From Megamerina dolium (Eukaryota; Arthropoda; Insecta; Diptera; Megamerinidae): DNA of 64,000 nucleotides. Location: the NCBI GenBank assembly GCA_963854835.1, contig OY978529.1, positions 11,244,775 through 11,308,774 on the forward strand. The letters run 5' to 3'. This document shows, piece after piece, positions 10,946 through 23,057 of this stretch (positions are counted from its first letter, which is position 1; the number at the start of each line of letters is the position of its first letter). The notes under the pieces are model-generated. The model was not told the origin of the DNA. It did not search any database and worked only from the letters and a program-made list of their open reading frames with translations. The position numbers were made by a program, and so were the translations under genes.

Positions 10946-12140
10946 AGGTAGGTAGGTAGGTAGGTAGATAGAATGGCTGTGACCCTGGTCTCTCAAGTAG
11001 CAAACAAAATGCCGTTTTGAGCCATAAATCTCGCTAAGACCTACTGAGTGTTGAGGGATATGTTACATGCAGCCGGAGTTGTTTATGAATTGAAGGATAT
11101 GGGAGATCTCTATTTTAGATACCTGTCTTAGATTATCAAAGAAAGGGCTACCTAAGGATGTTAATCGATTTCTGGATAAGACCGGGCATTTGCACAAGAA
11201 ATGCTCTACCGTCTCCTTAGCGGTTATATCGTTGCAGCTTCTGCAATGGTCGTTGTGCGGAATACCGATTTTCTACGCATGTGTACCAATGGCCTGTGCA
11301 TACTGCTATTAGTTTGTGTATGACGGTCCTAGATCTACTCAGAAGGCTCCGTGTCCTCTTCTCGTTGTAGTCTGGCCAGGTGGCTTTTGAAATTGCGCAG
11401 GTCGTGGTGCTAGTCCATTTCCGCTGCGCTTTGTTTAGGTAGTATTTTTGGAATGATCCCCTTGGCTTCGGCTAGGGAAACACACCTACATCGGCATTGG
11501 TTGTTCGTTCATTGTCTGCAGATGAGTCTCTACGAGCTAGCTTGTGCCCTGAAACCCAGATAACTGATACTTCGAAGTTAGCAGATATTGAGGCTTTGAG
11601 CTAACAGTTGGCGCGGCTAGCGCCTTTATAGCTGCCTGGCTATCGGAGAGAATTGTTACCTTTCCAGTTATGTTCCTATGCTGAAGCAATTTGCATGCTT
11701 GCAGAATTGCGTATACCTCCTCCTGGAACACACTGCAGTAAGAAGAGAGTTTTACGGACGTTGATATTTCTAAGGACTTCGAATAGATGCCTGCTCCAAC
11801 TCCAGAGTCCATTTTGAACCATCAGTGAAAATTTGTGTATCCCTATCGGTCAGGATCCCACCTTTCTTCCACTCGTTCCTACTTGGAAATACTGCCTTGA
11901 CGCCACTCTCAAAAGCCAGCTTGCGAGGGCAAAAGTCCATCCTGTTGTCGACTATATCTAAAGGTACATTTCTAAGGATGCTACTGTGTCCTTGTTGAGT
12001 ACACTTCCAACACATCCAGATTATAACAACAAATCGCATAATATTTACACGAGTCGGAAATTTCTCTTGCAATAGATGCAAAGTGGAGCACAGCCAATGA
12101 CCAGTAATTTGAAATGACACCCCATATCGCAAATGAAATA
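10946..12140 (-). mobile_element. LINE fragment: RNase H, zinc knuckle and tetranucleotide tail
   Basis: Reading leftwards on the minus strand: RNase H motif QIFTDGSKW (11815-11830), EEVYAILQACKLLQH, ILSDSQAAIKAL (about 11630-11660), then a degenerate C-terminal region with the knuckle HCRSCND and VEHFLCKCP near 11200-11250. It ends in a TACC/GGTA tail at 10947-10970, a simple-repeat 3' end of the kind seen in several non-LTR clades. It is frameshifted and lacks reverse transcriptase. Confidence 0.78.
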
Positions 12141-12144
12141 CTCA

Positions 12145-13060
12145 AAAGCGAAGATCGTTGGTTTTTACAGCGAAAACAAACAAAAATAAATGAATCAAAT
12201 ATTGGCCGCCATATGTTCGAATTTTTCGATATTCAATAATGTAGAACAGCAATGCATAAGTTTGCACACTATCTGATGTCCAATTGATTGTGTAACACAT
12301 TTCCATAGACAGTCAACCCATTTACATAAACGCTTTTGAACTAAATTAACTGAAGTTTATGAGTGAGTGTGCGTTAGAAAAATGAACTCTACTCTACAAT
12401 ACAATTGATGCCCTGAGGTTGAGTTTTTGATGTACGCTTACTTACTTACATACACCTCAACTGCAAAAAATAACAAATGACAATGACAACAACAACAACA
12501 ACAAAGGCATTTATTCAATTATCCCAGTAAGGGTTCGTTATCATTGCAAGTGAATCGAAATAATTAAGCTCTCATCGAAATAACATTACAAAGCATTCGC
12601 CACGCCCATTCAAGCTAGCGCGTCTTCAATAGGGATACAGTAGAAAATGTCGCATATGCAAAATATGAATGGTTGCTTCTAAGGGTGGTTGATTCAACCG
12701 CCATTCCTACAATACATTGCATACACACGAATGAAGTATATTAAAGCGCCATGTGCTCCATACAAAATATGAAATCAGCACAGACTTGATTTATTTACAA
12801 ATGATTTTATAGCAAATTAAAAGTATTTTTTAAACAAAATTCTAATCTCTCAACAAAAAATTGTACACAACCTTCGAATCACAATTATTTATTCATTTTT
12901 ATTCGGCCGGCAATAACAATAGCAAATTTTACTATAATGCGTTCTAATGCACCTTTTTGTTGTTGAATCGGTGTTGTAACGGTGACATTAGCATCGATAT
13001 AATAGGCTGTCGGATAAGAGCACATCTTATAGTGCTGATAAGCGGAAAATATTTTTAAAA
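12145..13060. other. Non-coding interval, nothing recognised
   Basis: AT-rich sequence with a CAA repeat at about 12483-12505. No coding or TE signature was recognised. Confidence 0.4.
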
Positions 13061-13063
13061 TGA

Positions 13064-13064
<1 letters not shown>

Positions 13065-13094
<30 letters not shown>
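13065..13094. repeat. CA microsatellite
   Basis: An uninterrupted CA run of about 15 units. Confidence 0.95.
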
Positions 13095-13098
<4 letters not shown>

Positions 13099-13349
13099 GC
13101 AGCTTACAGCGGATTAGGTAACGTAACATTCAATTACGCAGACTGTTGTTGCCTTCTGATAATGACAATAAGGATAATAATAGTGATGATGAAGATGATG
13201 AAACACAGTTTATGGGTAAGCATCTGGTATCAGTTGTTGTTATTGTTCTTTTGCATATACCATTGTTCAAATATTACAATCTCAGTTTATTTATTCTTGG
13301 TCGCTTGTTTCATTTCGTTTTCTGAGTGTATATATATATATATGTATAC

Positions 13350-13352
<3 letters not shown>

Positions 13353-13384
<32 letters not shown>
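13353..13384. repeat. GT microsatellite
   Basis: About 16 GT units directly after a TA-rich run. The opposite orientation to the CA run 260 bp upstream could allow hairpin formation. Confidence 0.95.
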
Positions 13385-13386
<2 letters not shown>

Positions 13387-13520
13387 CTTCCTTAGCCATC
13401 AAATTTATAAATTTATAAAGGATGACTTGTAACGTTTAGCCGGCATAGACTTTATGAAAAAATTTATCTACCAGCAATTTAGGTAACATAGTAGCAATCA
13501 GCTTAGTTATGGCATAGAGA

Positions 13521-13542
13521 AAGAGAGAGAGAGAGAGAGAGA
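13521..13542. repeat. GA microsatellite
   Basis: About 11 GA units. Confidence 0.9.
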
Positions 13543-13581
13543 CATAGACAGACACAAAGAGGGATGTATAAGTACTACATA

Positions 13582-14758
13582 CAAGGTGCGACAATTATGT
13601 ATTAAAACTCGAACCATATCTCAGCAATCAAGCGCGCCATCTATGTGTGAGCACATGCGTTTTGAAGCTTCAGCCTTCCTCTACTAACTGTCAAAATTTC
13701 ATGACTTTTGGTTGACATTTAATGTTTATTGACATTCATTTTACAAAACACGTATTCGTTTGATATTGAAATTTTAACATGGAGCAAAGAGCGGTCATTA
13801 AATTCGACGCAAAAATTGGTAAAAGTGCATCAGAAACATTCGGAATGACGGTTTGTGGATCGCAGAGAGTCGCTGGAAGATGAAATAAAAGAAGGAAGGC
13901 CAATTTCAGTGCGAACGCCGGAAGCGATCCAGAAAGTTCGTGATTTTATTACAGAAGACCGCAATGCTTCAGTGAAAATGTTGGAAGAGGCCTTAAACAT
14001 CAACAGAGAAACTATCCGACTCATTCCACACACATTGACCGAGGAACAAAAATTAATGAGAGTCTGTCATTCTAGAGACATGGTTGCAGCTGCAGAAAAT
14101 GATCTAAACTTCCTGAAAACCATTGTTACGAGTGATGAAACATGGTGTTTCCAATACGATCCAGAAACCAAGCGTCAAAGTGCGGAATGGAAATCAAAAA
14201 ACTCACCACAAGCCAAAAAAAAAAACACGAAAAGTTCCATCAAAAATCAAAACAATGCTCATCACATTCTTCGATAGCAAAGGAATTATCCACAAAGAAT
14301 TTGTTCCAACTGGTCAAACAGTTACTTCCGCATGTTACCTCGAAGTTTTGAAGTGTTTGATATCCAGAATCCATCGTGTTCGACCAGAATGCCGCGATCC
14401 AAAAACTTAGTCTCTGTTGCACGATAATGCACCGAGTCACACAGCACTCATTGTTCGTCAATTTTTGGCTCGGCATCACGTCTGTGTGTTGAATCACCCG
14501 CCGTATTCATCTGATTTGGCACCGTGTGACTTCTTTTTGTTCCCAAAACTGAAATTGAAGTTGAAGGGATGCTTTTTTGATGACATTCAGACCATACAAC
14601 GGGCTTCGACGAGGGCACTGGAGGCAATTCCGAAAAATGAGCTGGAACACGCTGTTAAATCGATGTAACAAGAGTGTTGAATCAGGAGGAGAATATTTCG
14701 AATAAATATACCGAAAAGTTTTCTAGAGGCAGTCTTAATACATAATTGTCGCTCCTTG
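13582..14758 (+). mobile_element. mariner element with near-complete ends, dead transposase
   Basis: A 1,177-bp element flanked by TA at 13580-13581 and 14759-14760. The inverted ends are CAAGGTGCGACAATTATG (left) and the complement of CAAGGAGCGACAATTATG (right). Transposase begins at 13779 (MEQRAVIKFDAKIGKSA) but frameshifts soon after. A long stretch from 13855 carries EGRPISVRTPEAIQKVR, IVTSDETWCFQYDPET and an A-run frameshift near 14215. From 14417 HDNAPSHT through SSDLAPCDFFLF gives D, 34 residues, D, confirming DD34D mariner. Confidence 0.9.
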
Positions 14759-15001
14759 TACATAACAGAGTAGAGGCAAATTCGAACCATTATCCGAAGA
14801 ATTAACTTATTCCTCATTATAATGTTCACATTGCGAATTTATCAAAAGACAATTCATGAGAATAATTTTTTTTCTCTGATTTTCATATATTTGAGGACAG
14901 GTGCCTCTACATCGGAATTATTTTGAGAGATAAATTGCGACTGCCGTTCATTGTTATTCAGTAATTAATTTGTACTTAAATAGGTAAGGTTATTGTGCCC
15001 G

Positions 15002-15023
15002 CTCTCTCTCTCTCTCTCTCTCT
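15002..15023. repeat. CT microsatellite
   Basis: About 11 CT units. Confidence 0.9.
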
Positions 15024-15183
15024 AAGAGAGTACACAAAATATGTATCAGTCAATCTTTTCTTTTTTGCACTATAACTTTGATAGATTTCGACTTGCAGCT
15101 GTCATTGAGCTGCGTTTATGAAATTTCAATCGAAGGAAATTTTTGCAGTATACCTAAATCGAACGCGCTGTTATTATGAAAAC

Positions 15184-16656
15184 TTTACTTACTTACTTAC
15201 TTACTTATGTGGCCATAACAACTGAATATTGATTTAGGCCGAAAATAACATGCTTCCCCAACCATCTCTGTTTTTCATTAGCTGGCGCCAGTTAGAAATT
15301 GCAAGCGCCGTCACGTTCTCCAGTATTTGGTCTTTCCACCGGTGGTTAGGTCTTCCTCTTCTGCGTCGTCCTCCAGCGGGTTCCGAATATAACACCTTTT
15401 TAGCTGGAGCGTGTTCTTCCATTTGCTCGACATGACCTAGCCAGCGCAGCCGCTGGATTTTGATGCGCTTTACTATGTCAATATCGGCATACAGCTCGTA
15501 CAGCTCATGGTTGTACCTTATTCGCTACTCGCCACCAACGCAAATAGGTTCAAAGATCTTGCGTAGGACTTTTCTCTCGAAAACTCCAAGCATTCGCTCA
15601 TCCGAGGTGGAAATTGTCCAGGCTTCAGCGCCATTTGTTAGGACAGGCATGATGAGAGACTTGTAGAGTGTAGTTTTCGTTCTTCGAGAGAGGGCTCGAC
15701 TTCTCAATTGCTTACTCAGCCCAAAGTAACACCTGTTAGCAAGAGTGCTCCTTCGCAATATCTCCAGGCTGACGTCATTACAGTTGTTAATGCTGGTTTC
15801 AAGATAGACAAAGTCTCTTATTACTTCAAAAGCGTAGTTGTCAATAGTGACGTGCTGTCCAAGATGCCGCGACTCTTTATTTGTTGACACTTTGTCTTGT
15901 CTTGACAATTTGTCTTGCCCTCATTCACCGTATGATCCATTCGCCGCGACTGTCTTTCCTATTCTGAGGATGCTGCACTGACTGCTCGCGTGTTCAAGCC
16001 GATTATGTCAATATCGTCGGGATACGCCAACAGCATGACACTTTTGTTGATGATAGTAACATTATGTCGTAGATCAGCAGCTCGTATTATTTTCTTCATA
16101 ATATGATTGAAAAAGTCGCACGATAATGGATCACCTTATCTGATACCCCGTTCGGTATTAAACGGTGCGGAGAGGTCCTTCCAATTTTCACTTTCTACAA
16201 CGTCGAATGAGTTTTGCAGGAATGCCGAACTCAGACATTGTTGCGTAGAGGTAATCCCTTACCGGACTGTCGAAAGCTGCTTTATAATCAACAAATAGGT
16301 GGTGTGTGTCGATCTGTTTATCTTGCGTCTTCTCCAGGATTTGGCGCAGTGTGAAAATCTGGGCGATTGTAGATTTACCAGGTCTGAAGCCACACTGATA
16401 AGGTGCAAACAGGTTGCTGAGCATAGGCTTCAACCTTTCACACAGTAGGCTCGATGGAACCTTGTATGCGATGCTCTGGAGACTTATTCCACGGTAGTTG
16501 GCGCAAATTGTGGGGTCTCCTTTTTTATGTACTGGACAGAGAACACTGAGCCTCCAATCATCAGGTATGCTTTCATCCATGCATGCAGGCGAGCAGCCCT
16601 TCGCCTCCGGTCTTAAACAACTCAGCAGGTGGGCCATCGGAACCTTCAGCTTCAAA
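15184..16656 (-). mobile_element. RTE-type LINE, 5'-truncated and decayed
   Basis: The longest RTE copy here. Minus-strand frames read, in order: reverse-transcriptase motifs (DDWRLSVLCPVHKKGDPT, YRGISLQSIAYK, APYQCGFRPGKST, HHLFVDYKAAFDS, EFGIPAKLIR), then FVYLETSINNCNDVS, the thumb/C-terminal DERMLGVFERKVLRKIF, and RIKIQRLRWLGHVERMEEHA to the terminal SNWRQLMKNRDGW. The YADD region lies in a frame-broken part. It ends in a TTAC/TAAG tail at 15184-15208. The 5' edge abuts a DD41D relic at about 16656. Confidence 0.88.
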
Positions 16657-16657
16657 A

Positions 16658-17245
16658 AATAATAATGAGTTATGAGACGCATTTCATGTTAAATGGAACG
16701 GTAAACAGACAAAATTGTCAGTTCTACGCCACCGAAAATGTTCAAATTATGCAAGGGGTACCTCTTCGCGACCAAAAAGTGACAGTGTGGTACGGAATTT
16801 GTACGAAAATATTGTCATCGGACCCATTTTTTTTTTATTCTAAGACGACCGTGGGAACACAACATCCGATTCTTTATGCCGATTGTTCGAGAAAATGGTA
16901 TGAAGGACAAGACGGTGCCCCACCACGCACAGCTCGTGACACAATCAATTTTCTGAAGCCATTATTCACTGTTCGTCTCATCTCGAAAAATTGCCTGCAC
17001 GTTGGCCAGAACAGCGTCGTACTTTCACCTGTCGGGCTACTTGAAATCAACGGTTTGCATCAAGCAAGCCAATGACACTAGACGAGCTTCAGACCATCAT
17101 CCAATAGGAAATAGCCATCATATCACCCGAGACACTGGCCAATGTGATGGAAAATATCAGAAAACGGGCACATTACACCATTCGAGCTCACGCCGACCAC
17201 TTGCGCGATATCATCTTCAAAAAAAATTATCTAATTTTGATTTGA
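16658..17245 (+). mobile_element. DD41D (rosa-like) transposon relic
   Basis: Plus-strand frames give ETHFMLNGTVNRQNCQFYAT, PLRDQKVTVWYGI, GQDGAPPRTARDTINFLKPL (second Asp region), LISKNC and, in other frames, the LKSxVxxxxP region and a C-terminal HADHLRDIIFKKNY. This is a nearly full C-terminal half of a DDE transposase with several frameshifts. The N-terminus is missing at the junction with the RTE copy. Confidence 0.72.
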
Positions 17246-17264
17246 ATGAAATAGGAGAATATTA

Positions 17265-17660
17265 AACTAAAAGGAGCATGGTCAAAAGGCAGTGACCCAC
17301 CGACCAAACGATATCGAAACCTGGATTGATGACAAACAAGGTATTGCTAACTGTATGGCTATTCGATCGAACAAAGCAATCTAAAGAGAGCTGGTCAACA
17401 GAAAAGTTGTTATGTTCCAGCATAATAATACCAGGCCACACACATCTCTGATGACCCGCCAAAAATTGACTGCACCAGATTGAGAGGTTCTGATGTACCC
17501 ACCGTATAACCCAGGCCTTGCGTCTAAATACCATTTGTTTTGGTATCTATTGTTAGAAGAGCCGCTGAGATTCACTTGGACCAGTTTTTCGCCGATAAAC
17601 CAGAGAAGTTCTTTACCGATAAAATTATGAAATTACCAAAAAAAAAAATAGGAAAAATTT
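17265..17660 (+). mobile_element. mariner C-terminal relic
   Basis: Broken plus-strand frames give a VPA/HNN...RPHTSLMTRQKLTA-like stretch, VLMYPPYNPGLAS, KYHLFWYLL and a terminal FFTDKIMKLPKK. These match the second-to-third Asp region and tail of DD34D mariners. Confidence 0.55.
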
Positions 17661-17750
17661 ATAGATAATACAACTTGATTAAAACCGGGTTTCAATAAAG
17701 AAAAATTGTGTACAAAAATTTACAAAAATAGACGGAAATTGATTATAGTG

Positions 17751-18115
17751 GGTGCCGTAGCTCAGTGGTTAGTGCGCTGGCCTTCTGGTCTGTAGGTCGT
17801 GGGTTTAATCCACGGCTGAAACAAACAAAAAATTTGATGTCGAAAAGATTTTTCTTTCGAACGGTATCCACCTGCCGGCGAGAATTGGCAATAACAATTT
17901 GCCAAAAATGCTTCTTAAAAAAGCTCTGTGACAGAACTAAGTTAAGGGTTCTGCCGTTCGGAACCGGCTAATATGAGTAGGTCCCTTCTAATGCTGTCCA
18001 AATTTCACAAGCACAACAGTATTGTAAGAGAAGCTCGGTGGTATCACAATGGGCGTTTCTGGCCTAAGTGTGTCCTCTCAGAGAGAGGGCAGCCACATAA
18101 CCTAGCCTAACCTAA
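17751..18115 (+). repeat. tRNA-derived SINE, copy 2, variant 3' tail
   Basis: It starts GGTGCCGTAGCTCAGTGG (box A), with box B-like GGGTTTAATCC and the family body (TTTCTTTCGAACGGTATCC, GTTCTGCCGTTCGGAACC, GTAGGTCCCTTCTAATGC). Instead of the GAGCCCTTTGGGGC ending of the other copies it runs into GGCCTAAGTGTGTCC, then a CAGAGAGAGGGC block, and stops with CATAACCTAGCCTAACCTAA. This is a different 3' module. Confidence 0.85.
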
Positions 18116-18976
18116 ACGGAAATTACTTTTTATATCACCCTATGCTAAAAAGAGCGTCATTTCGCTTTGGTTGACTTCGAACTAACTAACGATTACACCA
18201 GCTCCAAGCGCTTCGTACCAATCGGCGTAATCGGCTCGGGATGGAGTAATGAATGCGTCAGAAAATATATGAAAGGAATACTCGTGCAGCAGTTCAGTTT
18301 AATCAGTTTACATACACGTACTCACACGTGTATATGCACCTATTGGCACATCCGGGCCATTAGTTTGCGATTATTGTAGAACAAATGACGTCATAATTAC
18401 TTTCGGGGGCCCACAAACACAACATCCGTTGTGGGCAATTAATTAACTTGTACATACGTGCTCACACACTCCATTCTCATAATGTTCGGCGTAAGGGAGC
18501 GAGCGCCCATGATGCTGCTGATTGATGGCTCCAAGTCAAAAGATGCTTGTATTAATAAATTCTTACCAAATTCATAACAAATTGTCATCACACAATACAT
18601 TGTCACCGCTGCAACGACGACTCTTCTTCTTCTTCTTCTTTTGCTTCCAACAACTTTCTTTAGCATTCATTCGGCTAGTGATAATGATGTGTTCGATTTT
18701 ATCTTTCCATTTTATTTCTTCAGCTTCTTCTTCTTCTTCTTCTTCTGGTTATTTCACATGATATGAACAAACATACTTAAATATGTATAATATTACAGAA
18801 ATGCATGAATACCAGCGATAAGTCTGTGTGTGTGTGTGTGTTTATGCCACACTCTTCGCATCTACTTTATCCATTTTCTTCTTCCGGTGAACAGAAGTGT
18901 TAGTTGAGCAATAAATAAACTCATGATTTTCTGCTGGCAAACAAATTAGAAATTAAAATTGATACATCGCTGTCCA

Positions 18977-19007
<31 letters not shown>

Positions 19008-19135
19008 AATGTGCGTGAGCGTAAGACCATAAAATCAGCCTGTATGCGTATATGTACGTATGTAGGTACATATTTACTCGAACTGATAACAAAATTGAAA
19101 CAATAAACATTTTTTATATTTGTTGGTGTCGATTG

Positions 19136-19171
<36 letters not shown>

Positions 19172-20440
19172 TTGTTGGTTTTTTCAACAAAAAACATACA
19201 AATCCACTTAGGAGACCACCACCAACTTTGGTGGTTCAGATGAGAACCGCAATACGAGATGACTATAGCACCATCACCATCACCACCACAACAACAACAA
19301 CAACAACAACAAGAACAACAGTATCATCGAGCGTATCTTGTATTTTTGGTTGTTTGTGCGATGTGGTATGGTGTTATTATTAATTCTGTTGCTGAAGCCG
19401 TGCTTGAATTTGAGTTGTTGTATGCAGACAATTTATTGATGAGTTTATTGCGCGTGCGCGTCGTCGCTCTTTTACGACGACGACGACGACGACAATGATG
19501 ACGATGATGATGATGATGACGATGATGATGATGATGATGATGGCACTCCGACCAAAGTATAATCGCTTGTATGTTTGTACAATGTAGATGGTGCCACAGA
19601 CGAAAAATGTCATCGTTGTTTCTATTGTTGTTGTTGTCGCCACCACCGCTGATATCATTGATGAAGATGATTCGACAACGACAACGACAACGACAACGAT
19701 GCTGGCGGTAAAGATGGTGATGGTGGAATGAAGTGGTTCTTTGTTTTGTTGTATTTGGGGACAATTTGTAAATTTTGTTTTTATGGAAGCGGAGTGGAGC
19801 ATAAAATGAACAAAAAAAAAAACAACAAAAACACAATAAAAAACAAAAGTATGAATAAAAAATGAAACAGCGGTAGACGGGCAGAATAAAAATGCTAATT
19901 TGAGAAATGATGAGTTTCGTTGTGGTGGTCACACCTTAAATTGTTCGCCTCTGTTATTGCTGCTGTTATTGTAAATATTGTATTATTATTATTTTTATTA
20001 TTATTATTATTATTATTTGTATCTTTTGCTATATTTAGTTTTGTTTTGTTATTTAGTTTTTTTTTTTTTTTGTTTTTGTAGGTTTGTTACTTTTTTATTA
20101 TAATTTCTTCCTCTTCGTCTTTATTCAAAAAATCAACGGTAGGTACTGTTAGCATGTTAAATTATTGCTAGTCGCCAGCTTATTAATGACAACAGTGCTG
20201 TTGATGACTACGGTGATGATGATGATGATGATGTTGATGACGATGCTGATGCTGATGATATCTTCTAGCGCACAGTAACAATAAGTTTCTTAATTCGTAC
20301 CTACTTACATACACACATACATATGTATCTACCTAGATAATGTTGTCAACACTGCTGATACGTACGATTATAAAAACAAAAAAAAAAACTATTAATTTAC
20401 ACACGTATACCATATATATGCACTAGCAATGCCAATCCCG
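18116..20440. other. Microsatellite-rich non-coding interval
   Basis: No gene is supported. Simple repeats include TTC/CTT runs near 18625 and 18725, GT runs at 18824-18841, 18977-19004 and 19136-19162, an ACC/CAA run at 19270-19320, a GAT/GAC run at 19470-19541, CAACGA at 19677-19700, TTA at 19980-20015, and GAT at 20211-20260. Open frames here are repeat-encoded and not credible proteins. Confidence 0.6.
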
Positions 20441-20639
20441 GGCTCCACAAAATATTGTCTCCAAAATCCAAACCAAAACTGCAATTGGATGTTTTTTTTT
20501 TTCAAATATTTTAAACAGATTAATTGAAAAATCTAACCCTTTCAGAAGAGAGTTCTATTTTGAAAATCAAGAAATTTTTTTTTGTGGAAATTTTTTCGTA
20601 TGTTCTGCATATTCAGAGCCTGACAATCCCGCGGCTACC

Positions 20640-22065
20640 CTAGTCAAAAACCCAAATTTAAGGTGGCACAGCATATGCCAGTAGATGCATGGCCGTGGGG
20701 GTGCACGGTAATTAATATGCGAACTCAGAATAACTGCCGCCCTTCTGTTTTAAGCTTTCCTTGGCAATTTGGCTCTACCAAGGGTTACTTTTACTTCCAG
20801 ACTACTGCATGTCAAAGGGCTTAAGGGGTTACACCAATGTAGAATTTTCAAAAAATGGAAAAAAAAATGTTTATCTTAAATAGTCATTAATAGTCTCAAA
20901 AATAATATACTAAAGGATGGAAGTCGGGAAAAATATCTAAGTGTCTGAATTTCGAGTTTTGCCGCAAGACGTCTGAGGTATTCTCCGAGCACCTTTAAAC
21001 TTTAAACGCGTTTTTCTCGAAACCACTTTTTTTGAGCTGGCCGGAAACATAACTCGAACAAATCTTAACCGATTGATTTGAAAATTTGAATACAATACAT
21101 TTGAAATCGTTTTCTTCAGCGACGTACGTAGGGGTTTTTTGAAATTTTGCATATTTTTTTTATTTATAAACAATTTTTTGACGATTTTTTAGGTGAAATT
21201 TCGAACTTTTTATTCAAAGGGTCGCCATTTTACGAAAAATCTAAAATTAATCCAAAAACCCCTACGTACGTCTCTTACTATTGTAATATGGAATCAAAAA
21301 AATATTCGGTTTTTTGTTCCAGATCAGGATTGACATTAAAAAATACTTTTTACAGAATTTGAATATCTCCTTTTGTTTGGCCTACGAAAATTCCCGAAAT
21401 ATGCCTTTTTTGTTCTCTACAGTGGTGTAACCCCTTAAAGGAGCGCGAGTTCTTTTTTTTTTTTACTCAGACAGCCAAGCTGCCATCAAATCTCTCTCCT
21501 GATGTGAATTCTCCTCAAAACTAGTCACCGAATACTTACTTTCTTTTTGCCCAGAACTTTTCTGCAGTATAAGCTGAGCATCGGCCAAACCTCCTATGAT
21601 AGAAAAACATTATCACGACAAATACCTACTACAATGGACAAATTCGACAGGTCTCCGCCAAACGAAAACCCTCATCAGGTTCGATGCAGCTTTTGACAGA
21701 ATTAGTCTTAGCAGAACAAATTTACACCTAATAACCGGCTATCTCTCAGGACATAACTGGTTAAAATACCACCTCCACAAAATGGTACTAGCCTCTTTGC
21801 CTCAAACCCTTTCAGTTGAATTTCCCAACACCAGCTTCAATCATCAAAAGTTCGACAACATCAATTCTATCTTTCATTAAAAAGGTAGAGGAGATTCTAG
21901 TGTCGTAGACGGGCTTGGGCAGTGCCCGTAAAACTTGTGGTTGGCCCTCAGAGGTATCAGCCGTAGGGCTCATACCCTCTAACAGATCTCGGTCTAGTTT
22001 CGCGTGGTCTACTTGATGAACAAGTATCATGTCCTTGCTCCAATGTCACGCTCTCTTTTGATTGA
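20640..22065 (+). mobile_element. LINE fragment (RNase H to 3' UTR), split by a MITE
   Basis: Right of the MITE, plus-strand sequence reads SDSQAAIKSLS (RNase H) from about 21470 and then a C-terminal stretch at 21596-21880 (IEKHYHDKYLLQWTNSTG, LITGYLSGHNWLKYHL), with the Cys knuckle deleted. Sequence 21888-22062 is a 3' UTR-like block also found, inverted, at 4200-4390. Left of the MITE, 20640-20820 would fit an upstream RNase H segment, but only weakly. Confidence 0.6.
20825..21434. mobile_element. 610-bp non-autonomous element with TTAA target duplication
   Basis: It is bounded by TTAA at 20821-20824 and 21435-21438. The ends are inverted repeats: GGGGTTACACCAATGTAGA on the left, and the complement of GGGGTTACACCACTGTAGA on the right (one mismatch in 19). 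There is a second internal inverted pair, CGACGTACGTAGGGGTTTTT near 21119-21138 against AAAACCCCTACGTACGTC near 21256-21273. It has no coding capacity. TTAA duplication is typical of piggyBac-type transposases, so a piggyBac-mobilised MITE is the natural inference; the family is not recognised. Confidence 0.8.
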
Positions 22066-22069
22066 TTAA

Positions 22070-22690
22070 TACTCAGAAATACTGAAATCGTCCTTTTAGC
22101 CTGGGACATAAGATCGCAGTAATTGTTCTTGATGGCGAATAGAATTTAAGAAAAAAAATAAAATTTAATATTGGACGCTTAGTAGATTTCAATGGAAATT
22201 CATATTTATTAGGCTTATTCTGGTAATGTTGTGATTGACATGTCGTCATGAATAAGTCGTCATATTTTTATTTATATTTTCGGGATTATTTGGATAAGCA
22301 ATTGCTTTGAAAATAAAAAAGTACTAAAGCTTTAGCTTTAGTGGAACGTATTGTCCCAGTAGTACCGAAAAGGCAAAAATCGAATGACATGACCAAGGTA
22401 ATACCGGAGGCTAGGTGGCTTCCATTGTGCCAAAGAGGCAGCCATATTTTCGAAAAGACAGTCCTCTTCTTATATATATTCGGTAGCATAAGCCTGTATG
22501 GGAGATACTAATAGTTTTAATCCGATTAAATCCATTTTTAAATATGGATATTAATTAGTAAATATAACCGTATATACCGAGTTTCAGCTTCTAACATTAT
22601 ATTTCCTTTGAGCAAAGTGTCAAAACAATCATTTATCACAATTCCTCTGTATGAGAAGTAGGCGCGGTTTTCACTCGATTATGCCCATCC
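22070..22690. other. Non-coding interval, weak repeat similarity
   Basis: No gene is supported. The end (TATGAGAAGTAGGCGCGG, about 22650-22670) resembles the unclassified repeat described at 24850-25330 and 42340-43870. Confidence 0.4.
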
Positions 22691-22697
22691 ATGCAGT

Positions 22698-23057
22698 GGT
22701 GCCGTGGCTCAGTGGGTAGTGTGTTGGACTTCTGATTTGTAGGCCGTGGGTTCAATCCCCGGCTGAAGCATAACAAATTTCATATCGAAAAGATTTTTCT
22801 TTCGAACGGTACCCATCTGTCGGCAACAATTGGAAATTCTTCCGGCAGTAACAATTTGCAATGGAAAAGCTTCTAAAAGATATCTGCGACAAAGCTCAGA
22901 AAAAGTGATGTCGCAAGAATTCTGCCATTCGGAACCGGCTAAATTAGGTAGGTTCCTTCTAATACTGTTCAAAATTTAACACGCACAACAGTAATGGAAG
23001 AGAAGCTCGGCCAACGAGCCCTTTGGGGCTTTAAGTGCCACATATTTATTTTTTTTA
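22698..23057 (+). repeat. tRNA-derived SINE, copy 3 (near full length)
   Basis: It contains box A in TGGCTCAGTGGGTAG, box B in GGGTTCAATCCCCGG, the full family body and the complete 3' end (AACGAGCCCTTTGGGGC, TTTAAGTGCCACATA), followed by a TTTATTTTTT tail. At about 360 bp it is one of the most complete copies. Flanking TATGCC...CATGC on both sides may be a degraded target duplication. Confidence 0.88.

Noticed and set aside
18095..18115. CCTAACCTAA string as a telomere-like repeat
   Set aside because: Only two to three units, at a SINE end; flies lack TTAGG-type telomeres, and a SINE tail is the simpler reading.
19324..19932. Long His/Arg-rich and Val/Ile-rich open frames on the minus strand
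   Set aside because: They translate trinucleotide microsatellites (GAT, GAC, CAA). Composition is repeat-driven and no domain is visible.
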